Shown: positions 16,951 through 26,254 of the stretch, in pieces
Numbering within the stretch: position 1 is the first letter of the stretch
Layout: each line of letters begins with the position of its first letter
The notes under the pieces: model-generated
Database searches by the model: none
What the model saw: only the letters and a program-made list of their open reading frames with translations
What the model was told of the DNA's origin: nothing
Position numbers and translations under genes: made by a program
Assembly (NCBI GenBank): GCA_963803065.1
Contig: CAWDKW010000004.1
Coordinates: forward strand, 596,119-660,118
DNA from: DASXMT01 sp963803065
GTDB taxonomy: Bacteria > Actinomycetota > Acidimicrobiia > Acidimicrobiales > RAAP-2
Direction: 5' to 3'
Length of the DNA stretch: 64,000 nucleotides

Positions 16951-18054
16951 CTACTCCCCGGCCGAGCTCGACACCGGTGGCCCGTTGGCCGCCCGTTCGT
17001 CGAGGTAGTCACGAGCGGTCAGCCCCAGCCGCCGCATGGCCACACCGGTGAGGGCCTCGAGCACGCATCGATGGGCGAAGAGTGCGGTGATGTTGTTGCC
17101 CGAGTCGTACGGTGGGCTCACCTCGACCACGTCCATGGCCACCATGCCCACCTCGCTGGCCATCCGGCGCACCGCCCGAAGCACCTGTGCGCTGGTGAGC
17201 CCGCCGGGCTCGGGTGATCCGGTACCGGGGGCATGGGCCGGATCGACGGCATCGACGTCGACGGAGATGTACAGGTGGTCCGCCGACCCAGACAAGGCCT
17301 CGTCTATGGCCCGCTCCAGCACGGCGTCGAACCCGTGGCGCTGCACCTCGGCCATGAAGTGCGACTGCATGCCCTGGTCCTCCATCCACGCCACGACGTC
17401 CGGGCCCGGCCAGTAGCCGCGCAGGCCGACCTGGACGAAGTTGCGCCCTCGCACGGCGCCGCTCTCGATCAGGCGCCGCATCGGGGTCCCGTGCCCGGCC
17501 AGCGCGCCCTTGCAGTCCGGGGCCGTGTCAGCGTGGGCGTCGAAGTGCACGATCCCGATCTTGCCGCTGCCGTAGACGTCGGCCACCGCCGTGGCGACCG
17601 GCCAGGTGATCCCGTGGTCACCCCCGAGGATGATAGGAATCGCGCTCCCGTCGAGGATCTCGGCGACGAAGGACCGGATGTTGGCAAAGGTGCGCTCGGT
17701 GTCGCCGATGACGATGTCGGCGTCGCCGTAGTCGCACACCTTGAGGTGCTCGAACGGGTCGACCCGGACGTGCAGGTGGGGGCGACTCCACGGCGGAGCG
17801 GGCAGGTGGTCGCACACTCGGATGGCCTGGGGCCCGAGGTGGGTCCCCGAGCGCGTGGTGGCGGTGCCGTCCCAGGGGGCGCCGGCCACGGCGACGTCGA
17901 TGGCACCGGCCCGCAGGTCGGCCGGGTTCATGCACACGGGCAGCTTCAGGAAGGTCGGAATTCCCTCCCAGGCGAACTCCATCTCGTGACGGGTCAGGTC
18001 GATCGGACCGGGTGGACGCCCGCTCGACGTCGCTGCTCGTTCGGTCTCGCTCAT
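16951..18054 (-). CDS. Agmatinase-family ureohydrolase (canonical DAHAD)
   Basis: A 367-residue arginase-superfamily enzyme with every metal ligand: GGDH (His147), HFDAHAD (Asp172, His174, Asp176) and SVDVDAVD (Asp266, Asp268), followed by PAHAPGTG. It keeps the normal Ala in DAHxD, unlike the ureohydrolase next to urease, so the two are probably paralogues with different substrates. Likely reaction: a guanidino compound (agmatine, guanidinobutyrate, guanidinopropionate or similar) to an amine plus urea. The ATG at 18054 has GAGGAG seven bases upstream, which rules out longer readings. It sits between the ABC importer and the Rieske oxygenase. Confidence 0.88.
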   Translation of the reverse strand: MSETERAATSSGRPPGPIDLTRHEMEFAWEGIPTFLKLPVCMNPADLRAGAIDVAVAGAPWDGTATTRSGTHLGPQAIRVCDHLPAPPWSRPHLHVRVDPFEHLKVCDYGDADIVIGDTERTFANIRSFVAEILDGSAIPIILGGDHGITWPVATAVADVYGSGKIGIVHFDAHADTAPDCKGALAGHGTPMRRLIESGAVRGRNFVQVGLRGYWPGPDVVAWMEDQGMQSHFMAEVQRHGFDAVLERAIDEALSGSADHLYISVDVDAVDPAHAPGTGSPEPGGLTSAQVLRAVRRMASEVGMVAMDVVEVSPPYDSGNNITALFAHRCVLEALTGVAMRRLGLTARDYLDERAANGPPVSSSAGE

Positions 18055-18100
18055 GGTCGCTCCTCGGACGGGCTGGTGGCCCGGTTGATGGATCGTCACT

Positions 18101-19099
18101 TCATGACAGCGTGATGCGGGGGTCGGCAACGGCCTGGAGTATGTCGACGATCGTGTTGATGACCACGTACGCGACCCCGAGGACCAGGGTGACCCCGGCG
18201 ATGGCCGGGAAGTCGGCCGCCGGGATGCTCTGGTCGATGTACAGCCCGACACCGGGCCACGCGAACACTGTTTCGATCACCACCACACCGGCGAGCATCA
18301 AGCCGAGCTGCAGCCCGGTCATGGACAGGGCTGCCGTCAGCGAGTTGCGGAGGGCGTGCCTGGTCAGCACCCTCCGTTCGCTCAACCCCTTGGCCCGGGC
18401 CGTCCGGACGAAGTCCGACCCCATGGCGCTGGTCAGCGAGCCCTGCAACACCCTTCCGATGGAGACCGCCGCGCCCAACGCGATGCACAAGGCCGGGAGG
18501 ATGAGGTGGAGGATCCCGTCCCAGAACACGGCGAAGTCGCCATGGAGCAGCCCATCGACGACGATCATGCCGGTCGGACCAGTCGGCGCGTTGGAATAGC
18601 CGGTGTCACCGGTGGCCGGCAGCCAATGGAGGTGGCCGCTGAACAGGAGGATTCCGAGCGAGGCCAGCAGGAACACTGGAGCCGAGGCCGAGGAGAACAT
18701 GATCACCCGAAATATTCCGTGGCCTCGCCATTCTCCCGCACCGGTCACGCCCAACAGGGCCCCGAGGCCCACGGCCAGCAGGAGCCCGGCGACCGTCAGC
18801 TCCACGGTGGCCGGGAGGTAATTCACGATGTCGGTCGCTACCGGCCTACGGGTCCGCAGCGAGACTTGCAACGAGCCGTGGAACAGACCTGAGATGTAGT
18901 GGAAGTACTGATCGATGAGCGGGCGGTTGTACCCGAGGATCCTCGACTCCCGGGCGATCGCCGACTTCGAGGCGTTCGCTCCCAGATAGGCGTGGACCGG
19001 GTCGGTGTGACTCAGCTTTTGAAGCAGGAAGACCACGGCAGTCAGGATCACCAGGATCACCACCATGGACACGAGGCGCTTGGCCACGAGCCGGATCAT
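18101..19099 (-). CDS. Dipeptide/nickel-type ABC transporter permease (DppB-like)
   Basis: A 332-residue membrane protein of the DppB/OppB family. It starts MIRLVAKRLVSMVVILVILTAV, the usual first helix and RLL motif, followed by a periplasmic loop (YNRPLIDQYFHYI) and five more helices. The ATPase-contacting EAA loop is near FVRTARAKGLSERRVLTRHALRN. It ends in GVAYVVINTIVDILQAVADPR (in parts), a classic DppB ending. The gene follows the DppC-like permease by 19 bases. Substrate cannot be read from the permease. Confidence 0.93.
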   Translation of the reverse strand: MIRLVAKRLVSMVVILVILTAVVFLLQKLSHTDPVHAYLGANASKSAIARESRILGYNRPLIDQYFHYISGLFHGSLQVSLRTRRPVATDIVNYLPATVELTVAGLLLAVGLGALLGVTGAGEWRGHGIFRVIMFSSASAPVFLLASLGILLFSGHLHWLPATGDTGYSNAPTGPTGMIVVDGLLHGDFAVFWDGILHLILPALCIALGAAVSIGRVLQGSLTSAMGSDFVRTARAKGLSERRVLTRHALRNSLTAALSMTGLQLGLMLAGVVVIETVFAWPGVGLYIDQSIPAADFPAIAGVTLVLGVAYVVINTIVDILQAVADPRITLS

Positions 19100-19118
19100 C
19101 GGGGGCCCCTTCCAGTGG

Positions 19119-19997
19119 TCATTCGCCGCTCATCAGATCCCGGAGGCCGTCACCGGACAGGTTGGCGCTCAGAGCCAGCAAGAAGATGGCGATGCCGGGC
19201 ATGATCGGGACCCACCATTCCTGCAGGAGGTACTGCAGGCCTCGGGCCGACATTGCGCCCAACTCCGGTGCCGGGGCGGGCGCGCCCAGGCCGAGGAACG
19301 AGAGGCTGGCCAGGGTCAGCACGAGGTTCCCCACGTCGAGGCTGGCCGTCACCACGATGGCCGGCATGGCTCCGGGAAGGAGGTGTCGCCAGGCCCGGCG
19401 CACCGGTCCGCAACCGGCCAGCCGGGCCGCCTCGAGATGGGGGCGGGCGGACAGGGCCCGGACCTCGCCGCGCATGATCCGGCTGTAGAAGGGCCACCAG
19501 ACGATGGCCACGGCGAGGAGCAAGTGGAACGAGCTTGGGCCCAGCGCGGCGACTATGGCGATGGCCAGTACCGGCCCGGGAAGAGCGAGGAACAGGTCGG
19601 TCACACGCATGAGCACGGTATCCACCCAGCCCCCGGCCACCCCGGCCACCAGGCCGACGAGCCCGCCGATGATCACGCCGGACGAGACCACCAGCGCCGC
19701 CGCGATCAGGCTGGCCCGCAGCCCGAACAGCACCCGGGAGAAGATGTCGAACCCGACCTCGTCGGTCCCCAGGATGTGAACGCCGCTAAACGGGGGGGTG
19801 AAGGGGGCGCCGCTTGGCACCGTCGGGCTGTAAGGGGCGATGACTGGCGCCAGGATCGCCACCAGTACCAACACCAACAGCAAGACGATCCCCACTCGGT
19901 CGCCGATCGACAGCTTGTTGAGCGAGCGCCTCGCCCCGGTCAGGCGGGCGGTGCCTCGCCGGGGTGGGTCGAAGATGTATGGCTCAGCAACGGCCAC
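19119..19997 (-). CDS. Dipeptide/nickel-type ABC transporter permease (DppC-like)
   Basis: A 292-residue membrane protein of the DppC/OppC family with a cytoplasmic N-terminus, a first helix (GIVLLLVLVLVAILAPVIAPY), the signature HILGTDEVGFDIFSRVLFGLR, and an EAA loop around ARLAGCGPVRRAWRHLLPGAMP. It ends LSANLSGDGLRDLM as the family does. The start is a GTG at 19997 with AGGAGG seven bases upstream. It pairs with the DppB-like permease immediately downstream and the fused ATPase immediately upstream. Confidence 0.93.
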   Translation of the reverse strand: MAVAEPYIFDPPRRGTARLTGARRSLNKLSIGDRVGIVLLLVLVLVAILAPVIAPYSPTVPSGAPFTPPFSGVHILGTDEVGFDIFSRVLFGLRASLIAAALVVSSGVIIGGLVGLVAGVAGGWVDTVLMRVTDLFLALPGPVLAIAIVAALGPSSFHLLLAVAIVWWPFYSRIMRGEVRALSARPHLEAARLAGCGPVRRAWRHLLPGAMPAIVVTASLDVGNLVLTLASLSFLGLGAPAPAPELGAMSARGLQYLLQEWWVPIMPGIAIFLLALSANLSGDGLRDLMSGE

Positions 19998-20027
19998 GGT
20001 GCCTCCTGACGCTGGCGTGCTGGCCCG

Positions 20028-22136
20028 TCATGTCGAACTGCCGTGTCCGGCTGCGAGCGACACCGGGCAGGCCACGACGTGGGTGCCCGTTCCGGTGGGC
20101 TCGAGTTCGGGAGCATCGGTGGTGCACGAGGCGACGGCGAGCGAGCATCGGGGGTGGAAGCAACAGCCGCTGGGCGGGCTCAACGGGTTCGCCGGCTCGC
20201 CGGAGAGCAGGCTCTTGGGGACTCCGAGGTCGGGAACGGTGGCGAGCAGGGCGCGCGTGTAGGGGTGCACTGGCTGGGCACAAATCTGGTCCGCCGGTCC
20301 CAGCTCGACGATTCGGCCCAGGTACATGATGGCGATGCGGTCGGCCACCATTCGGGCGGCAGCGAGGTCGTGGGTAACGAAGAGGACGGCCATCCCGAGC
20401 TCCCGTCGGAGCCGCCCGATGAGGTTGAGGACCGTGGCCGCCAACGAGACGTCGAGGGCGCTGGTCGGTTCGTCGCACAGCAGGACCTCGGGAGGGACGA
20501 CTGTCGACCGGGCCAGTGCCACCCGTTGGCGCTGGCCGCCGGAGAGATGTGCCGGCTTAGCCTGGGCTACCTCGCCGGGCAACCCGACCAGGGCAAGGGC
20601 CTCTGCCACCCGCTGGTCACGCTGGTTACGCCTCAGCCCTTCGCTGTGCAGTCGCTCGCCGATCAGCTCACCGACGGTAAGCCACGGGGTCAGAGAGGCG
20701 CCAGCATCTTGAAACACCATCTGCGGACGACCGCCTCGGCCGAATTCGATCCCTCCCCGGTCGATACCCTGCAGCCCGGCGATCGAACGCAGCAGGGTGG
20801 ACTTGCCGCAGCCGCTCTCGCCGACGAGGGCAACAGCCTCGCCCTCGACGACGGAGAGCTCAACGCCTCGAAGGGCGTGCAGCTTCTGCCGCTTGAGGCC
20901 CGAGCCGATGGGGAACGTCTTGTGCACCTCGTGGACCAGTACCGCTGGCGGTGGTCCGCCGATGACGGTCCGGTGGATGGCCGGCCAGGGATCGGCCGTC
21001 GGCGGCGACGAGGCAACGGCGATCTGTGCACTCGGGCGGACACAGGCCACCACATGGGAGAGGCTGTCATCGGCGACCGGTCCGAGCTCGGGCAGGGCCG
21101 AGTCGCACTCCTCAGCGTGGAAGTCGCAGCGTGGGCCGAATGGGCAGCCCGGTGGGTGATCCCGCGGGTCGGGCGGCTCGCCGGGCAATGTCACCACCGG
21201 TCGACTGCGATCGGTGTTCAGCAGCAACCTTGAGCGCAGCAATCCAGCGCTGTAGGGATGACGCGGGTGTCGGAAGACCTCGGTGGCCGGACCGATCTCG
21301 GCCAGTCGGCCGCCGTAGAGCACGGCGATTCGATCGGCGATCTGGGCCGCGACACCAAGGTCGTGGGTGACGAGGACGAAGCTGGTGCCCATCTCCCGGC
21401 ACAGATCGGAGATGAGTCGCAGGATCTGCGCCTGGACGGTCACGTCGAGCGCCGTCGTCGGCTCGTCTGCGACCACAAGCGACGGTTTGCCGGCAATAGC
21501 CATGGCGATCATCACCCGCTGGCGGAGCCCACCCGACAGCTCATGGGGATACGCCCGTTGCCGGCGCCTGGCGTCGGGGATCCCCACCGAGTCGAGGAGC
21601 TCTATCGCCTGGTCGGTCGAGCCGGCTGCCTCGGCCACCTGTCGCCCGACCCGCATGGTGGGGTTGAGCGAGGTCATCGGGTCTTGGAACACCGCGCCCA
21701 TGTGCTCCCGACGCGTCAGCCGCCGCTCGGTGCTGGTGGCCGTGACCATGTCCGTGTCCAACACCCGGGCCCGTCCGCTGATCTCGGGAACGGGACGGTC
21801 GGGGAGCAACCCGAGCAGGGTCAGCCCCAGGATGGTCTTTCCGGACCCCGACTCACCGACAAGGCCGACGATTTCCCCCGGTTGGATCTCCAAAGACACG
21901 CCCCGGAGGGCGCGGACCCTTCGTCCGTTCCGGTCGAACGTGACATGGAGGTCCTCCAGCGATACCAGCGGGCCGGCTCGTGCCGTGCTGCCTCGACCAT
22001 TACCCGCCGTCCCTGTTTCCTCGCCGGACTCCGAGCCGGAATGGTGCTCTCTCTCGCTTTCGGAGGCACCGAACCTCGAACGGTTGCCGGCTTGGACCCC
22101 CGGAGAGCGGCGCAGTGAGGACCACAGGACGGTCAT
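20028..22136 (-). CDS. Fused double ABC ATPase of a peptide-type importer (OppD-OppF fusion)
   Basis: A 702-residue protein carrying two complete ATPase domains that are separate proteins in most peptide transporters. Domain 1 (about residues 55-330) has Walker A GESGSGKT at 94-101, signature LSGGLRQRV, Walker B VVADEPTTALD and an OppD-type Cys-rich tail (CPFGPRCDFHAEEC). Domain 2 (about 395-700) has GESGCGKST, LSGGQRQRV, LLCDEPTSALD and CCFHPRCSLAVASC. The first 50 residues are disordered. The ATG at 22136 overlaps the stop of the binding-protein gene (ATGA). Fusions of this type (GsiA-like) are known; it energises the two permeases downstream. Confidence 0.93.
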   Translation of the reverse strand: MTVLWSSLRRSPGVQAGNRSRFGASESEREHHSGSESGEETGTAGNGRGSTARAGPLVSLEDLHVTFDRNGRRVRALRGVSLEIQPGEIVGLVGESGSGKTILGLTLLGLLPDRPVPEISGRARVLDTDMVTATSTERRLTRREHMGAVFQDPMTSLNPTMRVGRQVAEAAGSTDQAIELLDSVGIPDARRRQRAYPHELSGGLRQRVMIAMAIAGKPSLVVADEPTTALDVTVQAQILRLISDLCREMGTSFVLVTHDLGVAAQIADRIAVLYGGRLAEIGPATEVFRHPRHPYSAGLLRSRLLLNTDRSRPVVTLPGEPPDPRDHPPGCPFGPRCDFHAEECDSALPELGPVADDSLSHVVACVRPSAQIAVASSPPTADPWPAIHRTVIGGPPPAVLVHEVHKTFPIGSGLKRQKLHALRGVELSVVEGEAVALVGESGCGKSTLLRSIAGLQGIDRGGIEFGRGGRPQMVFQDAGASLTPWLTVGELIGERLHSEGLRRNQRDQRVAEALALVGLPGEVAQAKPAHLSGGQRQRVALARSTVVPPEVLLCDEPTSALDVSLAATVLNLIGRLRRELGMAVLFVTHDLAAARMVADRIAIMYLGRIVELGPADQICAQPVHPYTRALLATVPDLGVPKSLLSGEPANPLSPPSGCCFHPRCSLAVASCTTDAPELEPTGTGTHVVACPVSLAAGHGSST

Positions 22137-23746
22137 AGGCCATTGCCCGGACGGAGGAGCCCCAAAACGACGGTGTCGGCAGTGGGAGGTTGCACGTAGA
22201 AGCCGGTCATGCCCTTGGGTGCGACCACCGTGTCGCGCACGTCGGCAATGCCGATCCATTCCCCGGAGTCGGCGACCAGGGTCCCGGCCTGGGCGTAGTC
22301 CTTCTGGATGGTGGCCGCGTCGGTGGCATGGAGCCCGGCATCCATCAGTTGGTCCGCAGCCGGCACGGAACCGTGCAGCTGGTTCAAGGCGCCATTGGTG
22401 TTGGAGAAGATCCGGATCCAGCTGTCGGGGTGGGCGTCGTCGGGGTTGACCGTCCACACCAACAAGTTCGGGAGCTGGCTCGGCGGGGTGCTGGCGTAGT
22501 TGAAGACCTGGGCGATCGGCACCCCATGGGTAGTGACGTTCAGCCCGACCGCCGACAGCTCGGTCTGGATGAATTCCGCCACCCGCTGGTTGTTGGGATC
22601 ATCGGTGGAATAAGCCAGGGTGATCGTCTTGGATCCCGAGGCGTGCTTGATCGCTGCCGTGAGCTTCGACGGGTCGTAGACCGGGTTGTCAAGGGCCAGG
22701 TTCTTTGGGAACTCGCCGACCGGGTATGCCTGGGTGGACACGGCCGCCTGCTGGTTGCCGTATACCGAGGCCACGATGGCCTGCTTGTTGATGGCGCTGC
22801 GCAGCGCCGAGCGAACCTGGGCGCTCTTGAAGATCCCGATGTTGGGGTTGACGTAGAGCATCGCCTTCAGTTCCATGGGAAATTCTTTGACCTGGAAGCC
22901 CGGATTGGACTGAAAGCTCTTGACCGCGTTGACCGGGAGACCGTGCAACGACATCGTCAGCTGTCCGTTCTGCAGCTCCACCTCCTGGGTGGTGATGTCG
23001 GGGACGATGGCGATGTTGACAGTTGTGTAATACGGCTTCGGACCCCAATAGCCCGGGTAGGCCGCCAACGTGTAGTGGCTCCCGGGGACGAAGGATGAGA
23101 TCTCGTAGGGACCCGTCCCCGCATCGTGGGTCTTGAGGTACTCCTGGGCCCAGTCGCCGGGGTTGCCGCCCACCTCGTGCGCCTGGACCAGGGTGGGGCT
23201 CACCATCTTGGGCCCATACGGTGCGGCCAGGTAGTCGAGGAACGCACTGACCGGCTTGTCCAGGTGGACCACGAACGTCTGAGCATCGGGGGTGTCCGTC
23301 GACGTGACATCGGCCAGCATGTAGGCAGGAGCCGAGTTGACCCCGGTGCGCCGCATGAAGCTGAACTTGGCCGCAGCCGAGTCGAAGGGGGTCCCGTCAT
23401 GAAAGGTGACACCGCTGCGTAGGTTGAAGGTGTAGGTCATCCCATCGGGGGATACCGTCCAGCTCGTGGCCAATGCCGGGACGATCTTGGTCGACCCGTT
23501 GGCGTACTTGACCAGGCCCTCGTAGACCGATGTCACCACTGCGTTGCCTTCGATCTCGTAGAAGATGTCGGGGTCGGGAACCTGCATGTCGGCGCCGAAC
23601 GCCAGGTGCAGGGTGTGCGAGGTCAGCACCGACGACGCCGCCCCAGCCGGGCTGCTCGTCAGCGCTGTTCCCACCACGCCGAACCCCATCAGCGCGCAGA
23701 CCCAATAGGTCAGCAGCCGATGGGTCTTCCTCATCCGTTGTGGCAT
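22133..23746 (-). CDS. Extracellular solute-binding protein family 5 (DppA/NikA-like)
   Basis: A 537-residue secreted binding protein. It has a signal peptide (MRKTHRLLTYW, then ALMGFGVVGTALTSSPAGAAS with an AxA cleavage site) and no lipobox Cys, so it may be released or held by the permease. Family 5 landmarks include VYEGLVKYANGS, SWTVSPDGMTYTFNLRSGVTFHDG and TGPYEISSFVPG. It binds the substrate for the ABC importer encoded downstream. The ATG at 23746 has AAGGAG six bases upstream. Family members bind peptides, nickel chelates, sugars or opines, so the substrate is open. The riboswitch suggests a guanidine-related compound; nickel for urease is a second possibility. Confidence 0.92.
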   Translation of the reverse strand: MPQRMRKTHRLLTYWVCALMGFGVVGTALTSSPAGAASSVLTSHTLHLAFGADMQVPDPDIFYEIEGNAVVTSVYEGLVKYANGSTKIVPALATSWTVSPDGMTYTFNLRSGVTFHDGTPFDSAAAKFSFMRRTGVNSAPAYMLADVTSTDTPDAQTFVVHLDKPVSAFLDYLAAPYGPKMVSPTLVQAHEVGGNPGDWAQEYLKTHDAGTGPYEISSFVPGSHYTLAAYPGYWGPKPYYTTVNIAIVPDITTQEVELQNGQLTMSLHGLPVNAVKSFQSNPGFQVKEFPMELKAMLYVNPNIGIFKSAQVRSALRSAINKQAIVASVYGNQQAAVSTQAYPVGEFPKNLALDNPVYDPSKLTAAIKHASGSKTITLAYSTDDPNNQRVAEFIQTELSAVGLNVTTHGVPIAQVFNYASTPPSQLPNLLVWTVNPDDAHPDSWIRIFSNTNGALNQLHGSVPAADQLMDAGLHATDAATIQKDYAQAGTLVADSGEWIGIADVRDTVVAPKGMTGFYVQPPTADTVVLGLLRPGNGL

Positions 23747-23838
23747 GACGCTCCTTTTTCTCGGGAGATCTCGTGTCCGACTCGTTGACGATGTCGTGTG
23801 CAGGTGCATGGACTTGGGCGCATAGGGACGCATGGGGA

Positions 23839-24633
23839 TCAGTGCAAGATCGCCCCTCCGTTCGTGCAGATCGCTTGGCCGGTGACAAAGGCGGCACCGC
23901 TGGTGGTAAGCCACGTGACCAGGGCGCTGACATCCTCCGGGGTGCAAAACCGACCGGCAGGTACGGCATCCATCAGCGAGGAGCGGACCTCGTCGCTGCT
24001 GACCCCTCGGATCCCCGCTTCGTGTTGCATCTCGGCCAGGACCATCTCGGTCTCCACCGTGCCGGGACAGACCGCGTTCACCGAGATGCCCGCCGGCGCG
24101 AGCTCGACCGCCGCCGCCTGGGTGAGCCCGACCACGGCGAACTTCGTGGCGCTGTACCCGGCCAGTAGCGGTGCGGCGCGCAAGCCCAGGTCCGAGGCGA
24201 TGTTGATGATTGCCCCACTGCGCCCGGCTGTGACCATGGACCGCCCCGCCGCTTGGATGCCATAGAAGGTCCCGAGGAGGTTTATCTCGGTCATGGCGGT
24301 CATGGAGTGCGCCGTTGTCTCGAGCAGCGGGGCCAGGGTTGAGATGCCGGCGTTGTTCACCCACGCATCGAGTGGCCCGAACGACGACTCGGCCACAGAG
24401 ACCAGCTCCGCTGCCGTAGCCGGATCGGCGACGTCGCCTTGGACGGCTACCGAGGCCCCGCCGAGTCCGGCGATATCAACGGCCGTCTTCGACACCGACT
24501 CGGACGAGGACCGGTAATTGAGCACGACGTTGAAGCCGTTCCGGGTGAGCTCGAGGGAGATCTCGCGGCCGAGACCCCGGCTCGCCCCGGTCACCACGGC
24601 GACCCGGCGACGGTCGTCGACGGCACCGGTCAT
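23839..24633 (-). CDS. Short-chain dehydrogenase/reductase
   Basis: A 264-residue SDR. The cofactor motif is TGASRGLG near residue 16, NNAG follows, and the catalytic triad is Ser in NIASDLG, then Tyr and Lys in YSATK. Binding of NAD(P) with an Arg after the glycine motif suggests NADP preference, not certain. It would interconvert an alcohol or hemiaminal and a carbonyl in the pathway. The ATG at 24633 is chosen because the upstream gene ends at 24650; the start codon lies within a 16-bp direct duplication (24626-24661). Confidence 0.88.
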   Translation of the reverse strand: MTGAVDDRRRVAVVTGASRGLGREISLELTRNGFNVVLNYRSSSESVSKTAVDIAGLGGASVAVQGDVADPATAAELVSVAESSFGPLDAWVNNAGISTLAPLLETTAHSMTAMTEINLLGTFYGIQAAGRSMVTAGRSGAIINIASDLGLRAAPLLAGYSATKFAVVGLTQAAAVELAPAGISVNAVCPGTVETEMVLAEMQHEAGIRGVSSDEVRSSLMDAVPAGRFCTPEDVSALVTWLTTSGAAFVTGQAICTNGGAILH

Positions 24634-24661
24634 GGCCCGACGGCTCCGGTCATGGCCCGAC
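24626..24661 (-). repeat. Direct duplication at the SDR start / upstream stop
   Basis: CCGGTCATGGCCCGAC occurs at 24626-24641 and 24646-24661. One copy contains the SDR start codon and the other the stop codon of the glutamine amidotransferase-like gene (read on the minus strand). Confidence 0.75.
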
Positions 24662-25330
24662 CAGCCAGCGGAAGGCACCCAGGTGACGGTCGTCGGTGGA
24701 AACAAGTCGTTCGGGGTGCCACTGAATGCCCAGTGCACCGCGGCCTTCGACGGCCTCGATCACCCCGTCGGGCGACCAGGCCGTCGCCACCAGGCCGTCG
24801 CCCGGATCGGCGATGGCCTGGTGGTGGATGGAATTGACGGAGCCCATTTCGCCGAGCACCGTTTCGCACAGCGAACCGGGCTCGGCCTTTACGTCGTGAA
24901 CGGGTTGGTATTCCTCGTCTTCCATCCAGTGCCCGGCGAAGCCGGCCGAGGGGAGGTCGGCGACGAGCGAGCCCCCCATGGCCACGGCGAGGACCTGCGC
25001 CCCTCGGCAGATGCCGAGGACCCGTCGGTCGGTGGCCATTGCTGCTCGGACCACTTCGAATTCGACCGCGTCCCGCTGGGTGTCCACCGTCATCAGCTGG
25101 TCGACCCGGACGTGCCCATAGGTCTCGGGGTCCACGTCACCGCCGCCGCTGAGGACCACCGCGTCGCAGCCGCGGACCCACCCTGCTACTGCGGCCGGGT
25201 CCATCCCGGCCCCGGCCGGCACCACCAGGGGTAGCGCCCCCACTCGGGACAGCGCATCGAGGTAGCCCCGGTGCACCGAGTACCGCTCTTCGGGCGATCG
25301 CCCGGCCAGCACGGCCACGACCGGCGTCAC
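24650..25330 (-). CDS. Class I glutamine amidotransferase-like hydrolase (PuuD/gamma-Glu-GABA hydrolase type)
   Basis: A 226-residue single-domain GATase1 protein. The nucleophile Cys is in GICRGAQVLAVAMGG, and the catalytic His-Glu is in GIQWHPE near the C-terminus. VVLSGGGDVDPETYG and the SVHRGYLDALSRVG start match peptidase family C26 (PuuD, gamma-glutamyl-gamma-aminobutyrate hydrolase) rather than a synthetase subunit. It would cleave a gamma-glutamyl amide. The GTG start at 25330 overlaps the creatininase stop (GTGA). With the glutamine synthetase-like gene of the same operon it makes the make-and-break pair of a gamma-glutamylation pathway. Confidence 0.88.
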   Translation of the reverse strand: MTPVVAVLAGRSPEERYSVHRGYLDALSRVGALPLVVPAGAGMDPAAVAGWVRGCDAVVLSGGGDVDPETYGHVRVDQLMTVDTQRDAVEFEVVRAAMATDRRVLGICRGAQVLAVAMGGSLVADLPSAGFAGHWMEDEEYQPVHDVKAEPGSLCETVLGEMGSVNSIHHQAIADPGDGLVATAWSPDGVIEAVEGRGALGIQWHPERLVSTDDRHLGAFRWLVGP

Positions 25331-26142
25331 CGGGACCGTCCGCTCGTCACCGACGATGTTTGCCCTTCGGCCGAGGTCGGAGCGGCCCCGTGCGACCGCA
25401 GGGGCGGCTCCTCGTGCTTGCCCAGTTCGGTTAGGTCCACCAACGCCGCGACGGTCTCGCCCAACAGCCACTCCCCGAGCTCGACGGTGGCCAACGAGGG
25501 ACTGCCCGTCACCCCATTGGTAGAGAGCGATGGGGCGGTATAGCGGAAGACGAGGCCGGTGCTCCGGTCAGGATCATCGGCCCCCATGGCCCGGTCCATC
25601 CGAACCATCTCGGGGGCGACGGCCAGCATCATCGATGTCTCGGCCCGGTTGGCGTGGATGTCCTCGCCGTCCTGCAGCACCTGGGCGGCCACCTCGTCGG
25701 TGGCCGCCCACCAGCTGACGGTGCCAATGCGCAAGTCGGGCCGGTGGAACCGGATGTGATCGGAAGCGATCCCGAGAGCGGCCTGGTTCCCGAAGTGCCC
25801 GTTGACCACGAGGACCCGGCGCAACCCCGAGTACGCCGCCCACTCCACGACCTGACGCACCGTGTGAGCCAGGGACTCGGGGGTGACCGAGAAGGTCCCG
25901 GGAAGTTCGGTGCCGTGGCCGTAGCTGCAACCGATGGCGATCGACGGCAGCACGAGTGCGCCGGTGCGGGCCGAGACCGCCTCGGCGATGGCCGTAGCCA
26001 GGATGGTGTCGGTGCCCGTCGGAAGGTGTGGGCCGTGCTGCTCGGTGGCACCGACAGGCAGCAGTCCCACCTCGCGGCCCGACCCGCTCGCCCGGTCGCC
26101 GACCTCGGGTGAGGACAGGTCGGCCCAGTGAACGGCGGGCAC
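25327..26142 (-). CDS. Creatininase-family amidohydrolase
   Basis: A 271-residue metal-dependent amidohydrolase. Family motifs are PVGATEQHGPHLPTGTD (metal-binding Glu and His), SYGHGTELPGTFSVTPE, NGHFGNQAAL and the HANRAETSMML Glu-His region. Members include creatinine amidohydrolase, formamidopyrimidine deformylases and MftE. The start is taken as the GTG at 26142 because GGGAGGG precedes it by six bases; a GTG at 26157 would lie within that ribosome site. In this operon it could open a cyclic guanidino compound such as a creatinine-like ring; the exact substrate is not predictable. Confidence 0.88.
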   Translation of the reverse strand: MPAVHWADLSSPEVGDRASGSGREVGLLPVGATEQHGPHLPTGTDTILATAIAEAVSARTGALVLPSIAIGCSYGHGTELPGTFSVTPESLAHTVRQVVEWAAYSGLRRVLVVNGHFGNQAALGIASDHIRFHRPDLRIGTVSWWAATDEVAAQVLQDGEDIHANRAETSMMLAVAPEMVRMDRAMGADDPDRSTGLVFRYTAPSLSTNGVTGSPSLATVELGEWLLGETVAALVDLTELGKHEEPPLRSHGAAPTSAEGQTSSVTSGRSR

Positions 26143-26254
26143 GCCTAGCCCTCCCACCGCGTTGTCAGCCCCGCGCCGTAGGACGGACGGGTATTCACTG
26201 AGGCTGTCGTCTCGGTCCGGATCGATTGGGTCATCGGGTCGAGGTTCATCGCTG

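Noticed and set aside
18101..23746. Calling the importer a nickel transporter (nikABCDE)
   Set aside because: The motifs fit the whole dipeptide/nickel family and I cannot see nickel-specific residues; kept as an alternative only.
25327..26142. Naming the creatininase-family gene crnA or mftE
   Set aside because: Family motifs do not define substrate, and no mycofactocin genes are nearby.
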